DNA of 64,000 nucleotides from contig JBGTIH010000048.1 of the NCBI GenBank assembly GCA_041745765.1, forward strand, positions 1 through 64,000. Direction: 5' to 3'. Positions 54,793 through 63,543 of this stretch are shown in pieces (within the stretch, counting starts at the first letter, position 1; each line of letters begins with the position of its first letter). The DNA comes from JAHCHG01 sp041745765. GTDB taxonomy: Bacteria > Acidobacteriota > Blastocatellia > Pyrinomonadales > Pyrinomonadaceae. Below the pieces are notes generated by a model. The model was not told the origin of the DNA and did no database searches. It was given only the letters and a program-made list of their open reading frames with translations. Position numbers and translations under genes: made by a program.

Positions 54793-55203
54793 CATTTTTA
54801 TTTCTTCATTTTTGTAAAACTCTTCCAAAACTTCACTCAAACATTTTAAGAATCTGTTTGGAAACTCTTAGAGCGGTTTCGGAATAAGTGTAAGGAGAGT
54901 GTGATAGGTCATACTGAAATTGTATTAACAAAAAAGAGGAAGTTTTTTTCGGTAAGTAGCGTAATTCCAATAATTTAATCGATCAATTTAAACTCCTTTT
55001 TCATTACAATTTGGTATCAGAATCATCGGCGGTAGCAGATGGTTATAGATAAAGAACTTTAATTTCGCTGGCATCATTCGAGTAAATTACGATAAACCGC
55101 CCGTTACCGCAAGCAGTTCTAACCTGGATATTCTAAACTTAAACTGCTCTAATCATCTACAAGTAGAATGTCGTTTTTCTAAAAATTGGTAAAATAGACT
55201 TTT
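54793..55203. other. 411-base gene-free stretch
   Basis: No credible gene on either strand. A reverse-strand stretch ending at TAA 55043-55045 stays open for about 29 codons (F-I-V-I-Y-S-N-D-A-S-E-I-K-V-L) and could be a relic, but I cannot name it. No repeat or terminator seen. Confidence 0.5.
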
Positions 55204-56214
55204 TTAACGCGGCTGAATTCTGAGCAGATAACTGCAAATACTAATCGGTAAACCGGGCGAAACGGCGACTTTTTGTCCGGTCGGGAGTTCGTGATTATTG
55301 ATCATCGCCGGATTTCTGCCGACATTGACGATCCAGAATTGACCGTTTGCCTCGCGCAGGAGATTGACGTGATGACGGCTGATTTCCGGGTCTCCGGCGA
55401 GTGTGATCTCGACGGGTTTTGAGCGCGAACCGCGTCCGATGCGAACTTCGTTCTGATAAACCGGAATGACATTTTGCCGCACGCCGTCGCGCCAGATTTC
55501 CAGCCGGTAAAGTTCGGTATTTCGTTTCTGCACGTGCGTCATTTCTTCAACTTCTTCGTTTTGAAACGGCGTAACCTGCGGAACGTTGACATTTTGCGCC
55601 GTCGGCGGCAGTTGATCTGAAAAACTTTGTTGAGATTGCTGATTTACAAAATTAGGCGGTGATAGATTCGGCGTTGGCGGCGGATTTGATTCCGTAAATT
55701 GCGGACGCGGAATCGGTTTTTGCTGTTGAAAGTTTTGTTGTTGCGGTTTGGGCTGTTCGGGAAGTTTAGGACGCGCCAGAACTCCGGTTTTATTGCTCGA
55801 ACTATCATCCCAACTGTGCTGTACGCGCACTTCGCCTTGTTCCAAAGTTCCGTCAATTCTGAGTTCGATGACGAATGATTTGGTTTCGAGTTTGCGCTTT
55901 CCGGCGATTTCTCTGGCGCGTTCGGCGAGAATGTGATAAAGCCCTTGTTCGAGTCCGCGCCGTTTTACGCCCTGCCAATCCTTGTCGTCGGTTTCGCTCA
56001 GGAAAATGATATATTCGGTCGGAATAATCGTCGTTCCCTGCGGCAACGGAACGAGTTCTCTCTGCATTACTTCTTCGACCGCGCGGGCAATTTTGACGAT
56101 AAATTCTTCCGCCTGACTGCGCGGTTTAACCTGCGCGTTGCGGGCGGCTTCTTCGAGTACCAATTCGGCTGTTTCTCCGTCAATCCAGCGTCTTACTTTG
56201 TCTAAAACACTCAC
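55204..56214 (-). CDS. FHA protein with FhaA-like N-terminal domain
   Basis: 336 residues. N-terminal ~130 residues resemble the FhaA N-domain (V-K-I-A-R-A-V-E-E-V-M-Q-R-E, P-T-E-Y-I-I-F-L-S, F-V-I-E-L-R-I-D). A Pro/Gln/Asn-rich linker follows (about 150-225), then a C-terminal FHA domain with V-R-I-G-R-G-S, E-I-S-R-H-H and a closing N-V-G-R-N-P. FHA domains bind phosphothreonine; the Ser/Thr kinase directly upstream (27-base gap, same strand) is the obvious partner (inference). Confidence 0.85.
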   Translation of the reverse strand: MSVLDKVRRWIDGETAELVLEEAARNAQVKPRSQAEEFIVKIARAVEEVMQRELVPLPQGTTIIPTEYIIFLSETDDKDWQGVKRRGLEQGLYHILAERAREIAGKRKLETKSFVIELRIDGTLEQGEVRVQHSWDDSSSNKTGVLARPKLPEQPKPQQQNFQQQKPIPRPQFTESNPPPTPNLSPPNFVNQQSQQSFSDQLPPTAQNVNVPQVTPFQNEEVEEMTHVQKRNTELYRLEIWRDGVRQNVIPVYQNEVRIGRGSRSKPVEITLAGDPEISRHHVNLLREANGQFWIVNVGRNPAMINNHELPTGQKVAVSPGLPISICSYLLRIQPR

Positions 56215-56241
56215 TGATTTCTCCTTTTAAGTCGAATGATT

Positions 56242-57771
56242 TCAATTATTATCTAAAGTAACATACTTTCCGAAGACCCAGCCGCGAGCCGCATCTTCCT
56301 GATTTTGAGGCGGACGACCGTTTTCGATGATTTCTATTTCATACCAGTTATTTTTTTCGTTGACAATTTTAAGACGCGAATTTTTTGTCACCAAACCAAT
56401 GCGGTTATCAACGGCGGCGGTCGGCTGTGAACGCAGATTGACATCGGCATTGGCAATGCCAGTCTGAGTTTTAAAGGAACTCGTAATTGTCGGGAAGAAA
56501 TTTCTGCTGCGAATTAAATACTGTGTAGCAAAAAGCGCACCGGCGAATAAAAATAATAGAATGCCGAAAATCGCAAAAGTTTTGACAAAACTCCGGTTAG
56601 ATTTCGATTTAGATTGAAATTGTGCTTGATTTTCTTGATTGTCTGAAGGCTCAAACACAAATTCCGTCGGCTGCGGACGGGGCGCGGGTACTGTTTCATT
56701 TGCGCCTAATTTAACAACAGGCGACGGGTTTTCGCCCGGTAAAAGATTCGGATTTATTTTCAATTTACGCGAAGTATCAAACTTCGGTTTCTGCGGCGCA
56801 AGCGGCGTATATCCTTTGGCAACGTGCGGCTGCGGAATCGCATAGAGCGAAGACGCAGAAACGTGAGCGGCAAGTTTTCCTGAATCTTCATCGCAAAAGC
56901 GTTTCAGACGCGATAAATCCTGCCAAAATTCAATAACGTCCTGATGCCGTTTGGCTGAATCCGATTGAGTCGCTTTCTGCAAAACTTCGACCAATTCACT
57001 TGCCCAAATTTCGTGCCGCATTGCAAAGGGAAGTTCGGAAATCGGCTGATTGGCAAAATAGCGCGGCGATTCGCCCGTGATCAAAACATACGCGGTTTTA
57101 GCCAGTGAATAAATATCGGCGGCGGGCGTAAGTTTCGGCGAATTAAGCAATCCGGTTTGCCCCGAAAGCATCGGACTGTGTTCGGGCGGCGCGTAGATAT
57201 TTGTCCCGACTCTGGTAATCGGCGCGTCCGAATGAGAAATCCGTGCCACGCCGAAATCGGCAATTTTGACGGTTTTTTTATCGGTTGTCAAAAGCAGATT
57301 CTGCGGTTTAATATCGCGGTGAATAATATCGTTTTTATGAGCAAATCCTAATCCGGCGCAAACCTGTTCGATATAAAAAAGAGCTTGTTTTAATGTTAAA
57401 CTTTTTTCGCGGCAGGCTTTTGCCAGATCGCCGCCGGAGAGATATTCCAGAGCCAAATAATGAAAAACCGTGCCGCGCAGATCGCGCGCCGTGCCGTGTC
57501 CGAGCCGGCTGATGATGTTCGGATGCCGCACACGGTCGAGCGCGACGGCTTCGTTTTGGAAATTTTCAACCAGAGTTCTTTCCAAATCGAGATCGAGATC
57601 ATTTTGCAAAAAGACATTGAGAGCCTTGATAACTACTTGAGAATGAGGCGATTGCGGCGATGCCAACACATCGCGGGCGACATAAATTTCAGCGTAACTC
57701 CCGCGCCCCAGATGTGTATGAATATCGTAGCGACCATCAAGCCTTGTATTTTCCAGCGAGAGATATTTCAT
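56242..57771 (-). CDS. Ser/Thr protein kinase with TM helix and SH3b domain
   Basis: 509 residues. Kinase: glycine loop L-G-R-G-S-Y-A-E-I-Y-V, lysine K49 in V-V-I-K-A-L, H151-R-D-I-K-P-Q-N catalytic loop, A-D-F-G-V-A-R and Y-A-P-P-E-H. The glycine loop carries A in place of the usual G before the E, still compatible. After a Pro/Ser linker a single hydrophobic helix (about 398-420) leads to a C-terminal SH3b domain (A-D-V-N-L-R-S-Q-P, L-K-I-V-N-E-K-N-N-W-Y-E-I, G-W-V-F-G-K-Y-V) outside the membrane. A receptor-like kinase; the extracytoplasmic SH3 may sense peptidoglycan or peptide ligands. Confidence 0.92.
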   Translation of the reverse strand: MKYLSLENTRLDGRYDIHTHLGRGSYAEIYVARDVLASPQSPHSQVVIKALNVFLQNDLDLDLERTLVENFQNEAVALDRVRHPNIISRLGHGTARDLRGTVFHYLALEYLSGGDLAKACREKSLTLKQALFYIEQVCAGLGFAHKNDIIHRDIKPQNLLLTTDKKTVKIADFGVARISHSDAPITRVGTNIYAPPEHSPMLSGQTGLLNSPKLTPAADIYSLAKTAYVLITGESPRYFANQPISELPFAMRHEIWASELVEVLQKATQSDSAKRHQDVIEFWQDLSRLKRFCDEDSGKLAAHVSASSLYAIPQPHVAKGYTPLAPQKPKFDTSRKLKINPNLLPGENPSPVVKLGANETVPAPRPQPTEFVFEPSDNQENQAQFQSKSKSNRSFVKTFAIFGILLFLFAGALFATQYLIRSRNFFPTITSSFKTQTGIANADVNLRSQPTAAVDNRIGLVTKNSRLKIVNEKNNWYEIEIIENGRPPQNQEDAARGWVFGKYVTLDNN

Positions 57772-57885
57772 CGTTAAGTCAGTTTGGGGAAAGTGCCGTA
57801 ATTAAAATAACACAAATCAATATTCTATACGATATTATAATTTTTATGTTCGTCGAACAAAAGTTTTAAGCGGCAAACCACAAAA

Positions 57886-57918
57886 AAAAAGCGCGAAATG
57901 TTAAATTTCGCGCTTTTT
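57886..57918 (-). terminator. Terminator of the minor pilin operon
   Basis: AAAAAGCGCGAAAT / ATTTCGCGCTTTTT around a short loop, 20 bases downstream of the PilX-like stop (minus strand); T-run in the required orientation. Confidence 0.8.
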
Positions 57919-57938
57919 ATATTTGTAATGAAATGAAA

Positions 57939-60872
57939 TTACTCGTTGACTCTTTGGAATCCCGTAAAGGTCATCGAATAAATATACGGCGTTCCGGGCG
58001 GCAGACGGTTCGGGTCGAGAAATGTCGTGTCGAACGTCCAATCCCGAATCGGCGGATTATAAACCGCGTTGCAGCATTTCCAGAAACCGTTGTTGTTGCG
58101 CGATGTAAATAAATTAATGAGCGATCCGGCGTAGTTCAAACGCCGGTCAGACCATCGTTCTAAATAGCGTTTGAAATTATGAATTCCGCCGTTAAGCTGT
58201 CCGAATTGGCTCGGATTATAGGTGTTACTCGTGTTTCCGGTAATCGCATCGCCGGTCAGCATTGCAAATCTAACCTGAGTTGCCGTTGCAAGTCGGTCGG
58301 CTTGTGTAAAGGGAAAACGAAAACTTTTTGCATCATCCCAATTGTTTGACAAAATCGTTACCGCGTCGGAAACGACGGCTGCCGGAATATGTGTCAGAGT
58401 GTTTTGCGGCAGATAGTTTTGTGAAGGCGCAGGCAGAGAACCTCCGGGTAGTGTAACTCCGGTCGCGTTATAGTTTCCCTGGACATACACACCATTTTCC
58501 GATGCAACAGTAAATCCTTTCGTTTGATCGGGTTTGCCGGCATCATAGATGCCAGGCAGAGTCGTTCCGTTAATTAAACGTACACCACGTCTGTAAAATC
58601 CGTGATCGGATGTTGCCGCCCGGCTTCTAAAAATTCTTCTATCATAAGGCGGGGCTTCCCAATTTGTCACAGAGCCGAAAAGTCTTCTTTCCAGCGTTCC
58701 GTTTTCGTTGACATCTTCATTATATTGCAGAACATTGTCGGGGAAAACGTCTTCCATATCATATTCGCCGTCAAAATCGGCATCGCCGCGGCGGTCGGAA
58801 ATATATAAAACCCAGCCTTTATTTGCAGGAACATCAGCAGTTGTTAATGATTGACCTGCACCTTTGGCAATCGCAAAAGGTGTATTAGTCGGAAATTTAC
58901 CGTTAAATTCACCTTGGAAAAATCTTCTGAGATTGGCAACATCAATATCAACCATACTCATTACGCCTGCTGACGGAACCTCATTTCCATTACTACCGGA
59001 AACACCGGTTGTATAAGTTGTTGAATCGTTTGGAACACCTTCGCGGGTATCAAACATCTTGATCGGAAATGGGACAATAGCATTATTATAAGAGGCGGTT
59101 GAGGTAAATCTTACGCATTGCAGGTGCTGATCCATTTCAACACTAGAGTTCATATTTGCATAAACCGGTGAAGGTTCCGGTGCGGCAAATGTGTTTGCTT
59201 GTGTACCGGAATTTTTATTACAGGTTAATACCGTTCCAGGCGAAAGATTTCGACGATTAACGTAATTATGATTCTCAGTTCCGATAGTTACAGCCGTAAG
59301 ATGATCATGTCCTGTTTCATTAGGAATAGATACGCCCGGAATTGTAAAACGCTGTAATTTTATGATTGAGCGCGCATCAGTTTTTAGCGGATGAGAATCC
59401 GCCAGGGTGTTTGAGCCATAACCCAGTATTTCAAAGCCGTTACTTGTCGCAACTCTTATTGGCGCACGTTCTGTTACTCCAAGGCTAAGAAATTCTTCAG
59501 TAATATCCTTGGTTAAAGGAGCACCGACATTGTAATCGAAATCAACCAATTCAACTTTAATCCATATTTGTTTAGCCGCCGGAGTTTGAGCAAATCTGGT
59601 CGCATTGAAGGCAGTTGCTTGATACAAGTCTGTCATCTGTTTAGGCAAATATCCAATTGAAGTTCCTAAAGGTGCGTCAAGCTGGATTCCGCACTTTGTC
59701 GCAAGCGGAACGCCGACACAGCCCGGTAATCCGTTTCGGTTGTCTGCCAGAGAAATTCTCAAACCTTCCTTATTAGCGAATCTTTCGCGGGAAACAATCG
59801 GAATATCCTCCGTTGCCGCCGTAACGGCGACCGGCGCAGTTCCGCTAGATCTCATATCGCCGATGTTTTTCGGACGTTTAACAAGTTCGATCAAGTTGAT
59901 GTTTAAGCGATAAAGCGGCAGATCGAGGCGCGGCGCGTCGGTTTCGAGATTGCCTTGAAAAACTGTTTTCTCGGTAGTCCAGGCATTGCGCTTACTGCAC
60001 GGCGGAAGATTCGGATTATAAAGCGGTGAAGCCGGATCACCGAAAACATTCGCTCCGCTCGGATTGATACAAGTTACGCTTCCTCTGTGCGTCAGCAATT
60101 CTCGATAAGTTCCTGCGGCATCAGCAACAAATACTCCGTTTTGATTATCAGTTCCGTTTGCCAGAGCCGATCTTGTTTTCCAGATGTCATTTACCAATTC
60201 ACCAACGGCGGTTGCTTTCGATCTGAAATAGATGCCGCCGCCCGAAGAAACCGGAAAAGCTGAAACAAAAAAGTTTTGATTGGTGTGAACGCGACCGCCG
60301 AAGGTAAAGAGCGGCGGACGATTAAGTTCTAAATCGTCTTCAAAAAATATACCAAATTGGAATAGCGGAATACGGTCGTTCAAAAATCTGCGTCTTAATT
60401 GCGTTTCGACACCCGAATTTACATCTTTTGCCGTAATATCAACTTCGTATTCATCACGCAGAGCATATAATCCGGCATACGTGCCGCCCGTGATCTCCGC
60501 CGCTACCGAATCGCCCGTTTGGACAATATTTTTGGTAAAAAGATAATTTGACTGGAGTTCGGGAATCGGCAGTAATTTAGCTTTCACTTCGGCAATATCG
60601 GCGGCAGTCGGTGAAAGTTTTCTTTCAAAAATATCGGCAAAATCTCTGGTCGTTGATTCCAGACTAGCCATTGTCGCGGCGACTGCGCGGTTTTCGGAAG
60701 CATCATTGGCGGTAATAATCGTTTCGCTCGAAACCCTTGAAACAACTAAGGTTACGAAAGCTGCCAAGAGCAGCATTACCATAATTGCGATAACTAAAGC
60801 CGCGCCTTTTTCGGATTCGGATTTAGCAGATTTGCCGACTTTTTTTGACGTTAATTTAGATTTACTCATCAT
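57939..60872 (-). CDS. Very large PilX-like pilus protein with calcium loops
   Basis: 977 residues. N-terminus has the PilX pattern: G-A-A-L-V-I-A-I-M-V-M-L-L-L-A-A-F-V-T-L-V-V-type hydrophobic helix after a basic cytoplasmic stretch and E-K, then a ~900-residue extracytoplasmic part. An EF-hand-like loop D-A-D-F-D-G-E-Y-D-M-E-D lies at 697-708, and a second, D-V-N-E-N-G-T-L-E, at 720-728; an R-R-G-D precedes the first. PilX is normally about 200 residues. The calcium loop recalls PilY1, which is absent here, so this protein may combine both roles (inference). Last gene of the pilin operon. Confidence 0.8.
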   Translation of the reverse strand: MMSKSKLTSKKVGKSAKSESEKGAALVIAIMVMLLLAAFVTLVVSRVSSETIITANDASENRAVAATMASLESTTRDFADIFERKLSPTAADIAEVKAKLLPIPELQSNYLFTKNIVQTGDSVAAEITGGTYAGLYALRDEYEVDITAKDVNSGVETQLRRRFLNDRIPLFQFGIFFEDDLELNRPPLFTFGGRVHTNQNFFVSAFPVSSGGGIYFRSKATAVGELVNDIWKTRSALANGTDNQNGVFVADAAGTYRELLTHRGSVTCINPSGANVFGDPASPLYNPNLPPCSKRNAWTTEKTVFQGNLETDAPRLDLPLYRLNINLIELVKRPKNIGDMRSSGTAPVAVTAATEDIPIVSRERFANKEGLRISLADNRNGLPGCVGVPLATKCGIQLDAPLGTSIGYLPKQMTDLYQATAFNATRFAQTPAAKQIWIKVELVDFDYNVGAPLTKDITEEFLSLGVTERAPIRVATSNGFEILGYGSNTLADSHPLKTDARSIIKLQRFTIPGVSIPNETGHDHLTAVTIGTENHNYVNRRNLSPGTVLTCNKNSGTQANTFAAPEPSPVYANMNSSVEMDQHLQCVRFTSTASYNNAIVPFPIKMFDTREGVPNDSTTYTTGVSGSNGNEVPSAGVMSMVDIDVANLRRFFQGEFNGKFPTNTPFAIAKGAGQSLTTADVPANKGWVLYISDRRGDADFDGEYDMEDVFPDNVLQYNEDVNENGTLERRLFGSVTNWEAPPYDRRIFRSRAATSDHGFYRRGVRLINGTTLPGIYDAGKPDQTKGFTVASENGVYVQGNYNATGVTLPGGSLPAPSQNYLPQNTLTHIPAAVVSDAVTILSNNWDDAKSFRFPFTQADRLATATQVRFAMLTGDAITGNTSNTYNPSQFGQLNGGIHNFKRYLERWSDRRLNYAGSLINLFTSRNNNGFWKCCNAVYNPPIRDWTFDTTFLDPNRLPPGTPYIYSMTFTGFQRVNE

Positions 60873-60893
60873 CTTGAAACTTCCTTTTTTATA

Positions 60894-61994
60894 TTAACCA
60901 ATATCGTAACTAAGATTTTTGGTGCTGAATGTAGATTTGATTTCTACCAGATTGTTTATTGTAACGCCGTTTTCAACAACTTCGATTTTTGCCGTAACCG
61001 TTACATCAATCTGAACGACACTATTCATCATTTCCTGATTGAGACCGCCGTTTGAAGGATCGTCTGAAACAGTTCCATCCCGAAGCAGATATTTAACTTG
61101 AAAATTCTGGACGTTTGTAGCAATCGGCTGAATCTGAATTTGCTCGGCGGCAGGTCTGCCGGTGTTGTTTCCGAATGTTGTTCTGATTAAAGTTCCGTCA
61201 TTTGTTACGCTGTAGCTGACCCAGACAATTTTTTTCGCTGTCGCATTGCTTGACGTATAATCCATACAACTCGTGTCTCCGGGCGATGAGCAGGCAACGA
61301 GTTTGCTTCTGGCATTTACCGTTCCGGTATAAGGCATATTGACTCTTAACGGATCAGTTCCTCCGGTTCGTAATGTTAATGTGTTGCCTGACGGAACTGC
61401 CGTAACCAAACCTAATGCCGTTCGGGATCCATCCGAGATCAAAAATAAATCGAAAGGGTTTGTATAAGCCGTGTGTCCGGCTAATGTTGTCAGAGTTACG
61501 CCGTTTCCGCCGAAATCCGAAGCACCGGTAACGCTGACCGGTTTGCCGATATTAAAATTCGTGTCGCGGTAAATAAATGAAATCACATCTGTTTTGCCGC
61601 TCGGCAGAAGCGTATTGGTATTTATATCGTTTCCGGCGACAATCGCCGTTACCAGATCGTGTTCGGCACCTGCATCAGCCGGAATTCCGAGTCTGAGATT
61701 TAAGATATTATCAGGTGCATATCCACCGATACGGCTGTAACCGTATCCCGCATTTACGGCATCTCGTCCGATTGTGTTGAGCGATAAACGGGTGTTTTTA
61801 ATAACTTCGGTTTGTCCGGAAGCGGACGTTTTCATCATTGATCCCATTCTCATCAAGCCATAAATTGCCGACATAAAAATCAGGAAAATTACGATTGAAA
61901 CCATCAATTCGACAAGTGAAAACCCCGATTCGCGGTTTATTTTTTTATTCTGCCGTAGATTTTGCATATTTTTATAAAACTTTTTTTCGTTCAA
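60894..61994 (-). CDS. PilW-like minor pilin
   Basis: 366 residues with a type IV prepilin leader: basic N-terminus, cleavage G-F-S-L-V-E-L-M-V-S-I-V-I-F, with Glu5 of the mature chain present. The size and beta-rich C-terminal part match PilW-type minor pilins (initiation complex of the pilus). Four extracytoplasmic cysteines at most; C-S-S-P-G-D-T-S-C could form a disulfide. It lies 9 bases from the PilV-like gene and 21 bases before the PilX-like gene. Confidence 0.87.
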   Translation of the reverse strand: MNEKKFYKNMQNLRQNKKINRESGFSLVELMVSIVIFLIFMSAIYGLMRMGSMMKTSASGQTEVIKNTRLSLNTIGRDAVNAGYGYSRIGGYAPDNILNLRLGIPADAGAEHDLVTAIVAGNDINTNTLLPSGKTDVISFIYRDTNFNIGKPVSVTGASDFGGNGVTLTTLAGHTAYTNPFDLFLISDGSRTALGLVTAVPSGNTLTLRTGGTDPLRVNMPYTGTVNARSKLVACSSPGDTSCMDYTSSNATAKKIVWVSYSVTNDGTLIRTTFGNNTGRPAAEQIQIQPIATNVQNFQVKYLLRDGTVSDDPSNGGLNQEMMNSVVQIDVTVTAKIEVVENGVTINNLVEIKSTFSTKNLSYDIG

Positions 61995-62003
61995 CGATGA
62001 AAT

Positions 62004-62558
62004 CTATTGATTATCAAACGGAAGATTGGTAATCAGAGTTGTGATTTTTTCCGTGCGTTTTAGCTGTCCGGCGACGAATCTGACGCTGATTTCAATTTTC
62101 TTTTTGCGGATTAAGGGAATGCCGGTTTCAGGCAGATCGGTAATGATGATTTGTCTTTCAAAACCTTGAATTTCCTCGCTCGTATTGGTATAACCGCCGA
62201 CGGTGCAATTTTGTCCGGTTGCACAGGCATCATCAGCCGTGCCGTTTATTCCGTCTTTTCCGGCATCGAGTCTGACAGGTCTCCAGCCGGTCAGGAATAT
62301 TCCGCCCGTTACGCTGTTATTATTGATCGCATTCCAATTGTTTAACGGATTTTCGTTTCGCAGATCGCGGGCAGCAAAAATTGATTCGAGTGCTGATGAA
62401 CTTACCTGTCGGGCGATATTGCGGTTATCTGATTCAAATTCGCGGATCATCGCCAGAGAAATTGCCGAAATCATCGCGCCAACGCCGATGGTCATTATCA
62501 TAATCGCAAAAATGACTTCTAAATAACTGAAGCCGCTTTGATTTTCTTTGTTCTTCAT
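62004..62558 (-). CDS. PilV-like minor pilin
   Basis: 184 residues. Prepilin site Q-S-G-F-S-Y-L-E-V-I-F-A-I-M-I-M-T-I-G with mature Glu5, typical of PilV/GspI-like minor pilins. The following R-E-F-E-S-D-N-R-N-I-A-R-Q-V-S-S-S-A-L-E helix and a disulfide-capable C-A-T-G-Q-N-C are visible. Part of the operon. Confidence 0.87.
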   Translation of the reverse strand: MKNKENQSGFSYLEVIFAIMIMTIGVGAMISAISLAMIREFESDNRNIARQVSSSALESIFAARDLRNENPLNNWNAINNNSVTGGIFLTGWRPVRLDAGKDGINGTADDACATGQNCTVGGYTNTSEEIQGFERQIIITDLPETGIPLIRKKKIEISVRFVAGQLKRTEKITTLITNLPFDNQ

Positions 62559-62629
62559 AACTTTTGTTCCTGCTTAGGAAAACGAAATTATCCGGTTTTT
62601 AATTTTAAAAATAATAAAATTAAAAACTG

Positions 62630-63316
62630 TTATTTTGTCCAATTTGAACAAGTTCCGCCGGAAAACAGACATTTCCACATTCTGATCGAACCCGAACTTG
62701 CCATAGTCGTAATTCCCCGCATTACTTGAGCGTTTGTCGGAGTTACCGAGTTGTCATTGACGTGTTTTGACCAGACATAAATGGTCGAACCCGTCGGAAC
62801 TGCATTGTCGCCGACCGCATTCGTGCCGGCATTAACGACTGTTCCGTTGCGCTGAAAACGCAAAACTATGACGCTGTTTCCGCTGCTGAGAGGATGAGTG
62901 CTTGAGGCGTATGGAGTTACGGGAACCGGCGATAATTCGACCGGAGCATTCGTTACATTTGCCGGTTTCGAGCCGATATAAACGCCGTTATCCATAAATC
63001 TCGATGATTTTATAACGACATCATCGGAAGCATTGCCCGCTGCTTTTTCGTCAATCAAACGAATCATTCGGAGTGTTGCATTTATTTCAACCCGCATTGT
63101 TGATCTTTGACTAAGTGAACGCTGTCTGGCTTCCTGTAAAATGTCAATAATCTGAAGCGTTTGCGAATCGGCTTCGTGCATTTTTTGTGTCGTCATAGTC
63201 ATTAGCGCAACTACGCTGATGACGGAGATGATTGTGACGACAACGACCAGTTCAGCGATAGAAAACCCCATTTCAGATTTCCGATCTTTAAGATTTTGTT
63301 GAGTTGAATTGTTCAT
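62630..63316 (-). CDS. FimT/GspH-like pseudopilin
   Basis: 228 residues. Prepilin cleavage G-F-S-I-A-E-L-V-V-V-V-T-I-I-S-V, mature Glu present at position 5, and a D-I-L-Q-E-A-R-Q-R-S-L-S-Q-R helix that matches the FimT/GspH family. C-terminal C-L-F-S-G-G-T-C could form a disulfide. First gene of the pilin operon; a promoter-like sequence lies just upstream. Confidence 0.87.
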   Translation of the reverse strand: MNNSTQQNLKDRKSEMGFSIAELVVVVTIISVISVVALMTMTTQKMHEADSQTLQIIDILQEARQRSLSQRSTMRVEINATLRMIRLIDEKAAGNASDDVVIKSSRFMDNGVYIGSKPANVTNAPVELSPVPVTPYASSTHPLSSGNSVIVLRFQRNGTVVNAGTNAVGDNAVPTGSTIYVWSKHVNDNSVTPTNAQVMRGITTMASSGSIRMWKCLFSGGTCSNWTK

Positions 63317-63367
63317 ATCGAATTAGTTTGGAATGATTTAAAGAAACTTATGCAAAACGCCTTTTAT

Positions 63368-63397
63368 AAAATAACAAAAAGTTTTAACAATTGTCAA
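63368..63397 (-). promoter_or_regulatory. Sigma-70-type promoter of the pilin operon
   Basis: On the minus strand TTGACA (63392-63397, perfect) and TATTTT (63368-63373) are 18 bases apart, 51 bases upstream of the FimT-like ATG at 63316. The -10 is only four of six, so this is a moderate call. Confidence 0.5.
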
Positions 63398-63543
63398 CAT
63401 ATAAATAATTTCAGAAATTCGTGAATTGCGAAGTTTTATCGGTATAATCTGGATTATGTCTTTATAAAAAGGTTTTTTTAAGATAAAATTAACGGCATAA
63501 ACATCTGACGAGTTTTTTTCGTAAATAAAAGAAAGTGTTTAAT

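Noticed and set aside
54793..55203. Possible relic of a RelE/ParE-type or other small gene
   Set aside because: Only about 29 codons of open reverse frame with no recognisable motif; could be chance.
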